DNA of 64,000 nt from positions 62,001 through 126,000 of the forward strand of contig NZ_NBOE01000009.1 in assembly GCF_002104515.1 (NCBI RefSeq), in the 5' to 3' direction. Position 1 is the stretch's first letter, and each line of letters starts with the position of its first letter. The notes under the pieces were generated by a model that saw only the letters and a list, made by a program, of their open reading frames with translations, made no database searches and was not told where the DNA came from. The DNA comes from Colwellia polaris (GTDB lineage: Bacteria; Pseudomonadota; Gammaproteobacteria; Enterobacterales; Alteromonadaceae). Made by a program: the position numbers and the translations under genes. Shown here one piece after another: positions 36,230-46,470 of this stretch.

Positions 36230-36395
36230 AAATTTCTCGTTAAATTAAGGTTGATTGCTTATGTGTATTGACCGGTAAGGGGCGAAAAGGCATTCATGCT
36301 AAATGAATAAATCTATAATAAATTCGTTTGGCAAACTTTTTTGAGAATTCAGGCTAAGCTTATTAAATCATGAATTCTTAATTAAGCGTGTATCT

Positions 36396-36752
36396 ATGAA
36401 GCTATTTTGCCAACTGTTTATTTTTATACTACTGATAAATATAAGTCTTTTTGTGCCGAAAAGTTATGCTGTTAATCTCGCACAAAATATTTGTGAATAT
36501 ATCGCTGTTGATGACAAAGGAAGATTAAGGAAGTTACTCAAATCAAAGCGATTAAAGTTAAGAGCTGTATTTAAAGATGTTAGCTGTGATAAGAGCAATA
36601 TTTTAGTCTTTGCTGCGAAAAATAATGCCATTGAAGTCGGTGAACTTTTGATAAAGAAGTTACCTAGAAGTGTTGTCGAAAAAGAAATAGAGAATTTATC
36701 TGGATTATCAGCCCCCTTAACAGAGGCTGCAATAGCACGTACTAAAAGGTGA
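36396..36752 (+). CDS. Small exported DUF3718-like protein
   Basis: A 118-residue protein with a signal peptide cut near SYAVN. The mature part shows NICEYIAVDDKGRLRKLLK, two cysteines (CEY and SCDKSN) that could form a disulfide, and AAKNNAIEVGELLIK. This pattern matches DUF3718 proteins of Shewanella and Colwellia (from memory). No function is known. It stands alone, with poorly defined regulatory sequence around it. Confidence 0.7.
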   Translation: MKLFCQLFIFILLINISLFVPKSYAVNLAQNICEYIAVDDKGRLRKLLKSKRLKLRAVFKDVSCDKSNILVFAAKNNAIEVGELLIKKLPRSVVEKEIENLSGLSAPLTEAAIARTKR

Positions 36753-36875
36753 TATACCATAAAGCACGCGTAAAATAGTAAGCCAGTAAGGGCTGAACTG
36801 CTGCGATATTTTAATCTTCTAGCGCTAGTAATTAGCCAGAGAATGTTCATGAAAAGTCGAACAGTTAAATTGGTA

Positions 36876-37625
36876 TTATTTATTTAACCATAAAGTAAAA
36901 GCGTGTTTTACGGCAGCAATCATTTCAGGCGACGAGCTTTTACTCAAGGCCATACAATGTGCTGTGTTATTGTTTTGGTGTAATTCAAAGCCCGCTTCAA
37001 AATCATCGATAGTAAAGCCAGTATTTTGTAATCGATAAATTAAACTCTCTTTAGACTGAATTACCGCGTCAATTCTTTGATTAAGCAAATTTCTAATGTT
37101 ATTTTCTTCGCTAGAAGAAACTATCAAATTTTCGCCTTCGAGAAAGTCATGTTTTAACATATAGCTATGGCTGTTATCACTTCTTAGCACACCGATAATA
37201 CTGTTACCTAGCGTTGATAGCGAAGAAATATCACTTTTGTTGCTTTTTAGTTTATAAATATTTATCGGTGTTTTTTGATGAACAGGGCAGAACCATTCGA
37301 AAAAGGGCGTTCGTTGTTCAGTTTTATAGATGGAATAAATAAGTACGTTAGGCTTGTTCAATGCTAAATAATAACTTCGAGCCCAAGGGTAAGTTTTAAT
37401 CGTGTAATTAATTTCAGATGTGCTTAAAATATGGTGGATTTTTTCGGTTACTATACCTGAAATTTTTTGCGCTGAAGTTTCATTTTTATTATCAAAGTTT
37501 TGAATAATAAAAGGTGGCCAATGTTCACTTACCACCTCTAAGGTTAGTTCTTTAGCTTGAATACTCGATATAAAAAACAAGGTTAATAGGCTAGGGATAA
37601 ATTTTAACAACAGGATTCTCAACAA
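36876..37625 (-). CDS. Periplasmic substrate-binding-protein-like (SBP3 type)
   Basis: A 249-residue protein with a signal peptide (cut after SIQA). The fold is that of family-3 solute-binding proteins: VVSEHWPPFI, ISGIVTEKIHHIL, then YPWARSYYLAL and VLRSDNSHSYML. In Alteromonadales such stand-alone proteins, with no transporter next to them, are frequent and of unknown ligand. No permease or ATPase gene is near. It may bind an amino acid or act as a sensor component. Confidence 0.75.
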   Translation of the reverse strand: MLRILLLKFIPSLLTLFFISSIQAKELTLEVVSEHWPPFIIQNFDNKNETSAQKISGIVTEKIHHILSTSEINYTIKTYPWARSYYLALNKPNVLIYSIYKTEQRTPFFEWFCPVHQKTPINIYKLKSNKSDISSLSTLGNSIIGVLRSDNSHSYMLKHDFLEGENLIVSSSEENNIRNLLNQRIDAVIQSKESLIYRLQNTGFTIDDFEAGFELHQNNNTAHCMALSKSSSPEMIAAVKHAFTLWLNK

Positions 37626-37710
37626 ATAATATTTATATTCTACAACATGAAATAACTATAATTGTATAGATCCTTTAAAGAGCAACTATCGTTCAGCTAG
37701 GTGTATGATA

Positions 37711-38673
37711 TCAATTTCTAGCGCTAATAACATCAGTAAGCTTCTTGGCTGTTTCAATTGGCTCTTCCATGGGAAAACAATGGTTGTTACCAAAGGTTTG
37801 CCATTGAATATTTTTATTGAGTTTTGCTGCTCTTTTTACCGCTTTAGGTATAAAAAAATAACTATTATTAGCGATTAATATGTCTACCGGTATATTCACT
37901 TTATAGATTGCCCGCCAAAGCCCCCTTGGATAGGAACCAAAAATAGAAGCTTCCCAGCTAGGCTTACAACTTAGCTGAACTGTATTATCTATGCCAGCGG
38001 TTGAAGAATATTTACAGTAATCGCTAATAACTTGAGGATGCCATTTTTTATAAAAAGGCTTGCTGGCAATATTCTCGTTCATCGCCACTAAGTTTGGCCA
38101 TATATGGGTACGATTTGCCACTGACTTTACTAAAGCACTTCGTTTCCAAGCACCGGTAAAGCGCATAAGTTGCTGAGCGATTATCATTTCATTTTGGAAT
38201 AAAACAGGATCAAGTAAAATAACTTCGCTAAATAAATCAGGGTATTTAACTGCAGCAAATAAGGTTAGAACACCGCCCATGGAGTGCCCAACACCGATCA
38301 ATGGACCATTTTCTTTAACATTTGCCTGCTGATATATAGCATCTGCAACACTATTAGCCATTTTTTGCCAATCAGGCATGCGGGTTGAAGGCTGTGTAGA
38401 GTTACCGTGTCCCGGCACATCAGTTAACCATAACGACCAATCAGCAGGTAATTGAGATGCCATTGCCGCTAAGGTCATGGCAGAAAACCCAGTACCATGC
38501 AAAAAGTGAATGCGTTTAGCGTTTTTAGCACCAGCGCGATAGTAGCCGTTGATTGTATTGCCGCTTTTAGATTTTTGTTGCCATTGCTTTAAATTATCCA
38601 GCGAGAGTATGTTGGCATTAGCACTGTTATTATTCATATGGGTATTTACATTAGAAGATGAACATTGAGACAT
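37711..38673 (-). CDS. Alpha/beta hydrolase
   Basis: A 320-residue serine hydrolase. Oxyanion-hole segment FLHGTGFS; nucleophile elbow GVGHSMGG (Ser131); catalytic His probably in NNHCFPMEEP near the C-terminus; the Asp in IANN-type position is less clear. There is no signal peptide. The N-terminal 25 residues are polar and Asn-rich and may not all be translated; ATG codons at 38673 and 38637 are both possible. Substrate unknown. Confidence 0.82.
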   Translation of the reverse strand: MSQCSSSNVNTHMNNNSANANILSLDNLKQWQQKSKSGNTINGYYRAGAKNAKRIHFLHGTGFSAMTLAAMASQLPADWSLWLTDVPGHGNSTQPSTRMPDWQKMANSVADAIYQQANVKENGPLIGVGHSMGGVLTLFAAVKYPDLFSEVILLDPVLFQNEMIIAQQLMRFTGAWKRSALVKSVANRTHIWPNLVAMNENIASKPFYKKWHPQVISDYCKYSSTAGIDNTVQLSCKPSWEASIFGSYPRGLWRAIYKVNIPVDILIANNSYFFIPKAVKRAAKLNKNIQWQTFGNNHCFPMEEPIETAKKLTDVISARN

Positions 38674-38950
38674 TTTAATTGTTCAAGTAAATGGGAAAGT
38701 ATAAATAACATATCAATATACTGGTCTGATGTGAATGGTTATTTTGATATCTCAAAGTATTTTAATAAGATGAAACCTTACTTGGTATTAGGGCAACTAA
38801 TAAATGCAATTTGCATTTGAATACAATAAATTGAATTAAATGTCGCTTTAATGACAGAATTTATATTCTTTAGGTGCGCTTGAGTTAATTCTATTGATAT
38901 AATATCTCTAATTATATTTTTACATTTTTATTATTTTAGGGGCTTTGTGG

Positions 38951-40633
38951 ATGTCGGAAGTAGAAAACCGTCCTACCAATTTTATTCGTCAAATTATTGA
39001 TGCTGATTTAGCTAGTGGCAAGCATAACCAAATACAAACGCGTTTTCCGCCTGAGCCGAATGGTTTTTTACATATCGGTCATGCTAAATCTATTTGCTTA
39101 AATTTTGGTATTGCCCAAGATTATCAGGGTTTATGTAATTTACGTTTTGATGATACTAACCCTGAAAAAGAAGATATTGATTACGTAAATTCTATTCAAG
39201 CTGACGTAAAATGGTTAGGTTTCGAGTGGGCCGGTGATATTCATTACTCTTCGGACTACTTTGACCGCCTATACGGTTATGCCGTTGAGTTGATTGAAAA
39301 AGGTTTAGCCTACGTTTGTTTTTTAAATGCTGAAGAAACTCGTGAGTATCGTGGCACTTTAAAACAGCCAGGTAAAAATAGCCCTTATCGAGATACTTCT
39401 GTAGAAGAAAACCTGGCATTATTTGCAAAAATGAAAGCAGGTGACTTTAAAGAAGGTGAGTGTGCTCTGCGCGCTAAAATCGATATGGCGTCGAGCTTTA
39501 TGTGTATGCGTGACCCGATTATTTATCGTGTTAAGTTTGCTCATCATCATCAAACCGGTGATAAATGGTGCATTTATCCAATGTATGATTTTACTCACTG
39601 TATTTCTGATGCGATTGAAGGCGTAACACATTCATTATGTACTTTAGAATTTCAGGATAATCGTCGTTTATATGATTGGGTTATCGAAAACATTTCAATT
39701 GAAACCTCTCCGCATCAGTATGAGTTCTCGCGCTTAAACTTAGAATATACGGTTATGAGCAAACGTAAATTAAGCAGCCTAGTTGAAGACAAGCTGGTTA
39801 ATGGTTGGGACGACCCACGTATGCCGACAATTGCAGGCTTTCGTCGTAAAGGTTTTACCCCCGCTTCATTACGCGAGTTCACTAAACGTATTGGTGTAAC
39901 TAAAATGGATAATACCGTGGAAATGAGCGTGTTAGAAGCTTGTATTCGCGAAGACCTAAATGATAACGCACCGCGCGCCATGGCCGTGTTAGACCCGATT
40001 AAATTAGTGATTGAAAACTATCCTAGCGATAACGTTGAAAACCTTGATGTTAAAAATCACCCAAGTGATGAAAGCCAAGGCTCACGTATTGTGCCTTTTT
40101 CAAAAGAGCTTTACATTGAAGCAGAAGACTTTCGTGAAGAAGCGAATAAAAAGTATAAACGCTTAGTATTAGATAAAGCTGTTCGCCTACGTGGTGCTTA
40201 TGTGGTAACGGCGACACGTTGTGATAAAGATGCAGATGGTAATGTTACTACGGTTTATTGTCAGTATGATCCTGAAACATTAGGCAAAAACCCTACTGAT
40301 GGCACTAAACCTAAAGGTGTAATTCACTGGGTGAGTGCTGAACAAAGTCTTGGTGCTGAAGTTCGCTTATATGAGCGTTTATTCACTGTGCCAAACCCTG
40401 GCGCAGCAGAAGACTTTCATTCGGTAATTAACCCTGACTCATTAACTATTATTAGTCATGCGAAAGTTGAACCTTACTTAGCCAACGCAAAACCAGAACA
40501 AGCTTTTCAGTTTGAACGTCAAGGTTATTTTTGTTTAGATAACAAAATATCTGCAGAAGACACCGCCGCTGGCAAGTTAGTATTTAACCGCACAGTGGGT
40601 TTACGTGATACCTGGGAAAAGAAATCAGCCTAG
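38951..40633 (+). CDS. glnS: Glutaminyl-tRNA synthetase
   Basis: A 560-residue class I synthetase (E. coli 554) that charges tRNA-Gln. Motifs: [15 protein letters not shown] (HIGH box), [13 protein letters not shown], and VMSKRKLS (KMSKS-type loop). The C-terminal beta-barrel anticodon-binding domain is complete. ATG at 38951 gives [17 protein letters not shown], which matches E. coli, and AGGGG precedes it; a TTG two codons earlier is rejected. It is monocistronic with a strong terminator at 40706-40742. Confidence 0.97.
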   Translation: MSEVENRPTNFIRQIIDADLASGKHNQIQTRFPPEPNGFLHIGHAKSICLNFGIAQDYQGLCNLRFDDTNPEKEDIDYVNSIQADVKWLGFEWAGDIHYSSDYFDRLYGYAVELIEKGLAYVCFLNAEETREYRGTLKQPGKNSPYRDTSVEENLALFAKMKAGDFKEGECALRAKIDMASSFMCMRDPIIYRVKFAHHHQTGDKWCIYPMYDFTHCISDAIEGVTHSLCTLEFQDNRRLYDWVIENISIETSPHQYEFSRLNLEYTVMSKRKLSSLVEDKLVNGWDDPRMPTIAGFRRKGFTPASLREFTKRIGVTKMDNTVEMSVLEACIREDLNDNAPRAMAVLDPIKLVIENYPSDNVENLDVKNHPSDESQGSRIVPFSKELYIEAEDFREEANKKYKRLVLDKAVRLRGAYVVTATRCDKDADGNVTTVYCQYDPETLGKNPTDGTKPKGVIHWVSAEQSLGAEVRLYERLFTVPNPGAAEDFHSVINPDSLTIISHAKVEPYLANAKPEQAFQFERQGYFCLDNKISAEDTAAGKLVFNRTVGLRDTWEKKSA

Positions 40634-40705
40634 GCATTTCATGAAAGTCATTTATGAAAAGCGATGCGTGATTAGTTATAAGCTGTTAATTAACTAAGCC
40701 GCAAT

Positions 40706-40742
40706 AAAAAAGCTCATAAGTATTATCTTATGAGCTTTTTTT
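40706..40742 (+). terminator. Terminator of glnS
   Basis: A 14-bp perfect stem AAAAAGCTCATAAG (to 40720) and CTTATGAGCTTTTT (from 40727) with a six-base loop. A and T runs on both sides make it usable from either direction. Confidence 0.93.
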
Positions 40743-40802
40743 ATAAACTATTTCTTTGAACTAAAAGCTATTATTCATTTACTGATAGCACAAAACTTAA
40801 AA

Positions 40803-41172
40803 CTGACAGCTCAAAACTTAAAACTGACAGCTATTTTTTCTTAACTGACAGCTCAAAACTTAAAGCTGACAGCTATCTTTTCTTAACTGACAGCTCAAAA
40901 CTTAAAACTGACAGCTATTTTTTCTTAACTGACAGCTCAAAACTTAAAGCTGACAGCTATCTTTTCTTAACTGACAGCTCAAAACTTAAAGCTGACAGCT
41001 ATTTTTTCTTAACTGACAGCTCAAAACTTAAAGCTGACAGCTATTTTTTCTTTAACTGACAGCTCAAAACTTAAAGCTGACAGCTATTTTGTCTTTAACT
41101 GACAGCTCAAAACTTAAAGCTGACAGCTATTTTTTCTTAACTGACAGCTCAAAACTGACAGCTGACAGCTAT
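40803..41172. repeat. 42-bp minisatellite, about 8.5 units
   Basis: Tandem units of 42-43 bp begin at 40803, 40845, 40887, 40929, 40971, 41013, 41056, 41099 and 41141 (the last truncated). Each unit reads CTGACAGCTCAAAACTTAAA then GCTGACAGCT or ACTGACAGCT, then AT and a T-rich end with CTTAA. The inner AGCTGACAGCT is a near-perfect palindrome, so each unit can form a small cruciform. A degenerate unit precedes it from 40781. It has no unique spacers. It lies in the 563-bp gap between the convergent glnS and trpA genes, starting after the glnS terminator and ending 25 bp from the trpA stop. Confidence 0.95.
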
Positions 41173-41196
41173 GACTTGTATTACTTGTCTTGCTTG

Positions 41197-42024
41197 TTAA
41201 AGCTTAGTAGCCAGTTTCATCGCGCTAACAAACTCGGTTAATTCACGCAACATATTGTCATTGTCATCAAGATTGTTTTCAATAATCTTAACTACTGCAG
41301 AGCCACTAATAGCGCCTTTTGCTCCGGTAGCTAATGCGGCCGTAACTTGTGCTGGCTTTGAAATACCAAAACCAATAACAGAAGGTGCTGCTTGATATTT
41401 GTCTAATATATCAATTAGCTTATGGCCGGTCATTTCAGCTTCAGTCTCAGTACCGGTAACACCAACGCGGCTTAAAACATAAGTATAACCCGAACCATAA
41501 TCAGCGACTTTTTGTAAGGTTGTTTCACTGGCATTAGGCGGGGCGATAAAGATAGGCGCTACGCCATTAGCCTCTGCCGCTTTTCTAAAAGCTTCACTCT
41601 CACGAATAGGCAAATCTGCAATAAGCACTGAATCAACACCTGCAGTCGCTACATCACGATAAAAATTATCAATACCGCGAGCAAAGACTAAGTTACCGTA
41701 AAGTAATAAGCCAATGGGCATGTCAGGAGCATAAGCACGAATTCGAGCTAAAATATCTAAGCAAATATCAGTATTAGTATTGGCTTTGAGTGCGCGCAGT
41801 GCCGCCATTTGAATAGTTACGCCATCAGCACTAGGATCTGAAAATGGAATGCCTAACTCTAAGGCATCTGCACCTGCATCAATTAAAGCTTTAATTACTT
41901 CAAAAGACTGCTCAGGGTTTGGATCGCCGATGATCACAAAAGGAATAAATGCCCCTTCTTTTTTTGCTGCCAATTTCTCAAACGCCTGGTCATAACGAGT
42001 TTTTATATTAGTTACTTGGCTCAT
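41197..42024 (-). CDS. trpA: Tryptophan synthase alpha subunit
   Basis: A 275-residue TIM-barrel enzyme (E. coli 268) that cleaves indole-3-glycerol phosphate to indole and glyceraldehyde-3-phosphate. Motifs: [27 protein letters not shown] (catalytic Glu and Asp), and the phosphate site [19 protein letters not shown]. Its ATG overlaps the trpB stop (TAATG), so expression is coupled for the alpha-beta complex. It is the last trp gene, and no T-run terminator is seen between it and the minisatellite. Confidence 0.97.
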   Translation of the reverse strand: MSQVTNIKTRYDQAFEKLAAKKEGAFIPFVIIGDPNPEQSFEVIKALIDAGADALELGIPFSDPSADGVTIQMAALRALKANTNTDICLDILARIRAYAPDMPIGLLLYGNLVFARGIDNFYRDVATAGVDSVLIADLPIRESEAFRKAAEANGVAPIFIAPPNASETTLQKVADYGSGYTYVLSRVGVTGTETEAEMTGHKLIDILDKYQAAPSVIGFGISKPAQVTAALATGAKGAISGSAVVKIIENNLDDNDNMLRELTEFVSAMKLATKL

Positions 42025-43271
42025 TATGCTTCTCCTCTGTGCTTAACATCACTTTTCTCTGCAGTTTCTGGCGATATAATCGCGTTTACATGCGCTAAAT
42101 CTTTATCTCCTCTGCCGGATAAATTCACTAAAAAGATAGTTTCTTCAGTAACTTTATCTGCCATTTTTAACGCATGTGCTAACGCGTGAGATGACTCTAA
42201 CGCAGGAATTATCCCTTCATTACGGGCAAGTAATTGAAACGCTTCTAATGCTTCATCGTCGTTAATTGGCACATATTGCGCTCTACCCGAATCTTTTAAT
42301 TGCGCATGTTGAGGACCAACGGCTGGGTAATCAAGACCCGCTGATACAGAGTAAGACTCTTCAATTTGGCCAACATTATCTTGCATTATATAGGTGTAAT
42401 TACCGTGCAACATTCCTTTAGTACCTGCGACTAATGTTGCGCCGTGATGTATGGTATCAATACCTTTACCACCGGCTTCAACACCAATAAGTTTTACACT
42501 TTCGTCGCCAATAAAGTCGTTAAACATACCAATGGCATTTGAACCGCCACCAACACAAGCAATAACATAGTCAGGTAAGCGACCTTCTTCTGCGAGTAAC
42601 TGTTGTTTAGCTTCTTCGCCGATCATTTTTTGAAACTCACGAACAATCGTCGGGAAAGGATGAGGACCTGCGGCAGTACCTAATAAATAATGTGCGTTAT
42701 CATAATTAGCTGACCAGTCACGTAAAGCCTCGTTCACCGCATCTTTAAGTGTACCGCTACCCGCGGTAACAGGAATAACTTCTGCGCCCATTAGTTGCAT
42801 ACGAAACACGTTAGGTTGCTGACGCTGACAATCAACGGCGCCCATATAAACTTTACACTTCAAGCCCAATAATGAACATGCAATAGCAGTAGCAACACCG
42901 TGTTGACCAGCACCTGTTTCTGCTATTATTTCAGTTTTACCCATGCGTTTAGCCAGTAAAGCTTGGCCTAAAACCTGATTGGTTTTATGCGCGCCACCGT
43001 GCAGTAAATCTTCACGCTTTAAATAAATTTTGGCTAATGGGTTTTTAACGATATTTCGACACAATGTTAATGGCGTTGGTCGGCCAGCATAACTGGTCAG
43101 TAATTTATTAAACTCAGTTAAAAAAGCTTCATCAGTTTGAGATTCAATAAACGCTTGCTCTAGCTGCTCTAAAGCAGGTACTAACAATTCACCAACATAC
43201 ATACCACCAAACTTACCAAAGTAGGCGGGTAAAGTTTTCTTAGCTTGATTTTCAGTTGTAGATTTTAACAT
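42024..43271 (-). CDS. trpB: Tryptophan synthase beta subunit
   Basis: A 415-residue PLP enzyme (E. coli 397) that joins indole and serine. The PLP lysine is in HGGAHKTNQ; the phosphate site is [18 protein letters not shown] is near the N-terminus. Start ATG at 43271 is just before the trpCF stop, with AATTATTAAG between; a longer open frame to 43343 overlaps trpCF and has no family similarity. The extra length is at the C-terminus. Confidence 0.96.
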   Translation of the reverse strand: MLKSTTENQAKKTLPAYFGKFGGMYVGELLVPALEQLEQAFIESQTDEAFLTEFNKLLTSYAGRPTPLTLCRNIVKNPLAKIYLKREDLLHGGAHKTNQVLGQALLAKRMGKTEIIAETGAGQHGVATAIACSLLGLKCKVYMGAVDCQRQQPNVFRMQLMGAEVIPVTAGSGTLKDAVNEALRDWSANYDNAHYLLGTAAGPHPFPTIVREFQKMIGEEAKQQLLAEEGRLPDYVIACVGGGSNAIGMFNDFIGDESVKLIGVEAGGKGIDTIHHGATLVAGTKGMLHGNYTYIMQDNVGQIEESYSVSAGLDYPAVGPQHAQLKDSGRAQYVPINDDEALEAFQLLARNEGIIPALESSHALAHALKMADKVTEETIFLVNLSGRGDKDLAHVNAIISPETAEKSDVKHRGEA

Positions 43272-43272
43272 C

Positions 43273-44661
43273 TTAATAATTCCGTATTTGGGCGAAAACT
43301 GCATTGAGTTTTTCGCGACATTTAATGCCTGGGCTAGATTCAACGCCAGAGTTGATATCTAAGCCAAATAATTCATGGTTGTTCATTTGCCCGCAAGCTT
43401 GGTTTATATTGTCTAATTGCAAACCACCAGCTAAAAAGCAACGAGATAAGTCTTGCTCACTTTCAGCTAACGCTTGCCAACTAAAAGCTTGGCCACTGCC
43501 TGCATTTTTACCATCTAGCACTATATGGTCGACATTACTGGGTAAAGCCAATACCTTATCTTCAACAGGTAGCGCTTTAAATATTTGACAATGCTGCGAC
43601 AGTTTTTCTCTTAAACTATCAATGTATGTTTGGCTTTCTTTACCGTGCAATTGAACTGCTGATAGTTGTAAATCATGGGCAATTTCAAGCACAGTGTCTT
43701 GCGAATGATCAACAAAAACGCCAACATACTTTAAACTTGGGTTATCACTTATAATCGTTTGAGCTTGCGCTTTATTAACACAGCGTGGTGATTTTTCAGC
43801 AAAAATAAGTCCACCAAACTCTGCACCTGCTTTAATGGCAAATTCAGCATGTTCTGGCTTGGTTAAACCACACACTTTATTGTGACCGAATATTAATTGT
43901 CGACACGCTAAGTCGATATCTGGCTCTGCCATGACTGAACTACCAACTAAAAATCCGTCAACAGCAGGCGCAAGCTCTCTAACTTGCGCGTTATTATAAA
44001 TGCCTGATTCAGAAATAACGATGCGATCATCGGGTAATGTCGGTGCTAAATCAAAGGTACGTGAAATATCGGTTGAAAGATCACGTAAATTACGATTATT
44101 AATGCCAATAAGTTTGGCATTTAAACTGATCGCACGGTCGCGTTCTTCTTCGTTGGAAACTTCGGTTAAAATGGCCAAATTTAAAGAGTTAGCAACCGCC
44201 GCTAATTCGTTATACTCATTGTCGTTGAGTACGCTTAGCATAAGTAATATGGCGTCGGCACCATAATGTCTGGCCAAATAAACTTGGTAGGTATCAAAAA
44301 AGAAATCTTTATTTAATACCGGGCATTTTACTGAATTACTCACGGTTTTGAGGTAATCAAAATCGCCTTGAAAATACTTATGTTCAGTCAGTACAGATAT
44401 TGCCGCCGCGTAGTTATCATAAATACCGGCTATCTCTGCAACATTAAAGTCAGCTCTGATCAACCCTTTTGAAGGTGATGCTTTTTTACATTCTAAAATA
44501 AAACCAGCGTAAGGCTTTTCAGCGGTACGTGTTAATGCTTGATACATGTCTTTTTTGGTCGGTATTAAGTCATCAATAAAGCTTGCTAATGGCAATGCGA
44601 GTTTTAATTGTTCTATCTCAATACGTCGATTAGCAACGATTTGCTCAAGAATGTTGGCCAT
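43273..44661 (-). CDS. trpCF: Fused indole-3-glycerol-phosphate synthase / phosphoribosylanthranilate isomerase
   Basis: A 462-residue fusion, as in E. coli TrpC (453). The N-terminal TIM barrel (IGPS, to about residue 255) has [12 protein letters not shown]; the C-terminal barrel (PRAI) begins near [14 protein letters not shown] and has GVFVDHSQ and [12 protein letters not shown]. It carries out steps 3 and 4 of the pathway. The ATG at 44661 overlaps the trpD stop by one base; the upstream open frame to 44820 is only frame read-through of trpD. Confidence 0.96.
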   Translation of the reverse strand: MANILEQIVANRRIEIEQLKLALPLASFIDDLIPTKKDMYQALTRTAEKPYAGFILECKKASPSKGLIRADFNVAEIAGIYDNYAAAISVLTEHKYFQGDFDYLKTVSNSVKCPVLNKDFFFDTYQVYLARHYGADAILLMLSVLNDNEYNELAAVANSLNLAILTEVSNEEERDRAISLNAKLIGINNRNLRDLSTDISRTFDLAPTLPDDRIVISESGIYNNAQVRELAPAVDGFLVGSSVMAEPDIDLACRQLIFGHNKVCGLTKPEHAEFAIKAGAEFGGLIFAEKSPRCVNKAQAQTIISDNPSLKYVGVFVDHSQDTVLEIAHDLQLSAVQLHGKESQTYIDSLREKLSQHCQIFKALPVEDKVLALPSNVDHIVLDGKNAGSGQAFSWQALAESEQDLSRCFLAGGLQLDNINQACGQMNNHELFGLDINSGVESSPGIKCREKLNAVFAQIRNY

Positions 44662-45761
44662 TATACTGATACTCCCGAATGTGAAACTTGTACTAAATTT
44701 GCTAAGGTTTTGCTTGCCACGCCTGAAGCAAGTACCGTTTTGGCATGTTGTGCCGCTAATAATAAAGTATCGGCTTTGCCATTTAATTGCTCGCGATGAA
44801 GATATAACAGCGCCGCACAATTAATAATAACCGCGCTGTTATGAGCCGCTTGGCCCTTGCCGGCTAATATAGCTTTAATAAATTCGGCATTTTCTTCTGG
44901 CGTTCCGCCTTTGATATCTTCTAAGGTATAACTATCTAAGCCAAAATCTTCTGGCGTTACTTCTTTCTGAATTAATTCGCCATTATTGATTTCAGTCACT
45001 AGTGTTTTACCGTGTAAGGCGATTTCATCTAAACCACTGCCATGTACTACCCAAGCTTGCTTTACGCCGGTTAGCATTAAGGCTTCTGCTATTGGGGTAA
45101 TTAATTCAGGTATATAAACGCCTAACAACATAATGTCGGGTTTTGCCGGGTTAACTAACGGTCCTAAAATATTAAATAAGGTTCTAATTGCCATGGCTTT
45201 TCGAACCGGCGCGGCATGTTTAAAGCCGGTGTGGTAGGCCGGAGCGTATAAGAAGCAAATGTTAGCTTTTGCTAAACATTCACTGGCTACTTCAGGCGAC
45301 ATAGTTAAATTTACTCCAAGTGCCTCAAGTAAGTCAGCAGAGCCAGACATACTAGAAACACTTCTATTACCATGCTTTGCCATTTTTAAGCCACATGCGG
45401 CTGCTAAAATAGCCGCAGTGGTCGAAATATTAATGGTATTTGCGCCGTCACCACCGGTACCTACACAATCAGCGACACTGGTTGTTTGGTCTGGAAATAC
45501 TGTAGCATTAGCGCGAATTGCAATGGCAGCACCAGCAATTTCAGCTGGCGTTTCACCTTTAATTTTTAAGGCGGTAAGGATTGCTGCTAAGCGCTCTGGC
45601 GCAACAAAACCGTTGATCACTTGTTCAAAAACATCATGGCTTTGTTGTTGAGTTAATGAGTGGCCATCAACCAGAGTATTTAGTGCGCTGTGAGTAATGT
45701 CATCATTTTTCACTGGCTGGGTTTGTGGTGAACTGTTGCTATTAATTTCAGTGCTGTTCAT
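44661..45761 (-). CDS. trpD: Anthranilate phosphoribosyltransferase
   Basis: A 366-residue enzyme adding phosphoribosyl to anthranilate. Key sites: CVGTGGDGANTINIST (PRPP loop), KHGNRSVSS, and the anthranilate site APAYHTGFKHAAPVRK. The N-terminal 30 residues are a polar extension. ATG at 45761 is seven bases after AAGGG; an ATG at 45767 lies too close to it. It overlaps the trpG end by about 14 bases. TrpD is not fused to TrpG here, unlike in E. coli. Confidence 0.95.
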   Translation of the reverse strand: MNSTEINSNSSPQTQPVKNDDITHSALNTLVDGHSLTQQQSHDVFEQVINGFVAPERLAAILTALKIKGETPAEIAGAAIAIRANATVFPDQTTSVADCVGTGGDGANTINISTTAAILAAACGLKMAKHGNRSVSSMSGSADLLEALGVNLTMSPEVASECLAKANICFLYAPAYHTGFKHAAPVRKAMAIRTLFNILGPLVNPAKPDIMLLGVYIPELITPIAEALMLTGVKQAWVVHGSGLDEIALHGKTLVTEINNGELIQKEVTPEDFGLDSYTLEDIKGGTPEENAEFIKAILAGKGQAAHNSAVIINCAALLYLHREQLNGKADTLLLAAQHAKTVLASGVASKTLANLVQVSHSGVSV

Positions 45762-46470
45762 GAGCATGCCCTTGATCTTTATAAATAGTCTGACTAGCTA
45801 AAGCGGATAAATGTTTAAGGCTTTGCGCTAATAAATTGGTGCCGTATGTGGTTAATATCGATTCAGGGTGAAACTGAAACCCAATAGCAGCATCGCTACT
45901 GTGCTCAATGGCCATAGGCAAGGTTATTTCTTCGCTATCAGTGTTTAAGTTTACATAAGCGGTCATAGTTAATGCTTGTGGCATTGAGCTAGCAACAAGC
46001 GAATGATATCGCGCAACAGGCAAAGGACTCGCAATATTAGTGAAAGCACCTTGCTCGTTATGGGTAATATTCGATGACTTTCCATGCACAACTTCAGGCG
46101 CGCGAGCAATTACCCCCCCATAATGTTGAATTAATGCTTGGTGACCTAAACAAATGCCCAAAATAGGAAATTGTCCTGCGCACAAGGTAATTAATGGCAT
46201 TAAACACCCAGCATGCGTTGGGTCGCCTGGTCCAGGAGAAAGCACTAAAATAACGCCTGCCTTGTTATTCTGCTGTTTTTCTCGAAGTTTATTATAAACA
46301 AACTCAGCACTGAGCGTATTACGGTAAATGGTTAGTTGGTAGCCTAAGCAACGAAATTCATCAACTAAATTGTAGGTAAAAGAGTCAAGATTATCTAACA
46401 TAACTATTTCGGGCAATGCGTTTTGCGCTTGTAGAGATAAGTCTTTAGATAAAGCATTAGCTGATGTCAT
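45748..46470 (-). CDS. trpG: Anthranilate synthase glutamine amidotransferase subunit
   Basis: A 240-residue class I amidotransferase supplying ammonia to TrpE. Catalytic Cys in GICLGHQA; His and Glu in GFQFHPES. LDNLDSFTYNLVD is the usual beginning after a 20-residue extension. Its start overlaps the trpE stop by one base. The last dozen codons overlap the start of trpD. Confidence 0.95.
   Translation of the reverse strand: MTSANALSKDLSLQAQNALPEIVMLDNLDSFTYNLVDEFRCLGYQLTIYRNTLSAEFVYNKLREKQQNNKAGVILVLSPGPGDPTHAGCLMPLITLCAGQFPILGICLGHQALIQHYGGVIARAPEVVHGKSSNITHNEQGAFTNIASPLPVARYHSLVASSMPQALTMTAYVNLNTDSEEITLPMAIEHSSDAAIGFQFHPESILTTYGTNLLAQSLKHLSALASQTIYKDQGHAHEQH

Noticed and set aside
40781-41172. 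Possible CRISPR array
   Set aside because: Whole 42-43-bp units repeat; there are no unique spacers and no cas genes nearby. It is a minisatellite.
44662-44820. N-terminal extension of trpCF
   Set aside because: It is the trpD coding region read in another frame; the family start is the Met at 44661.
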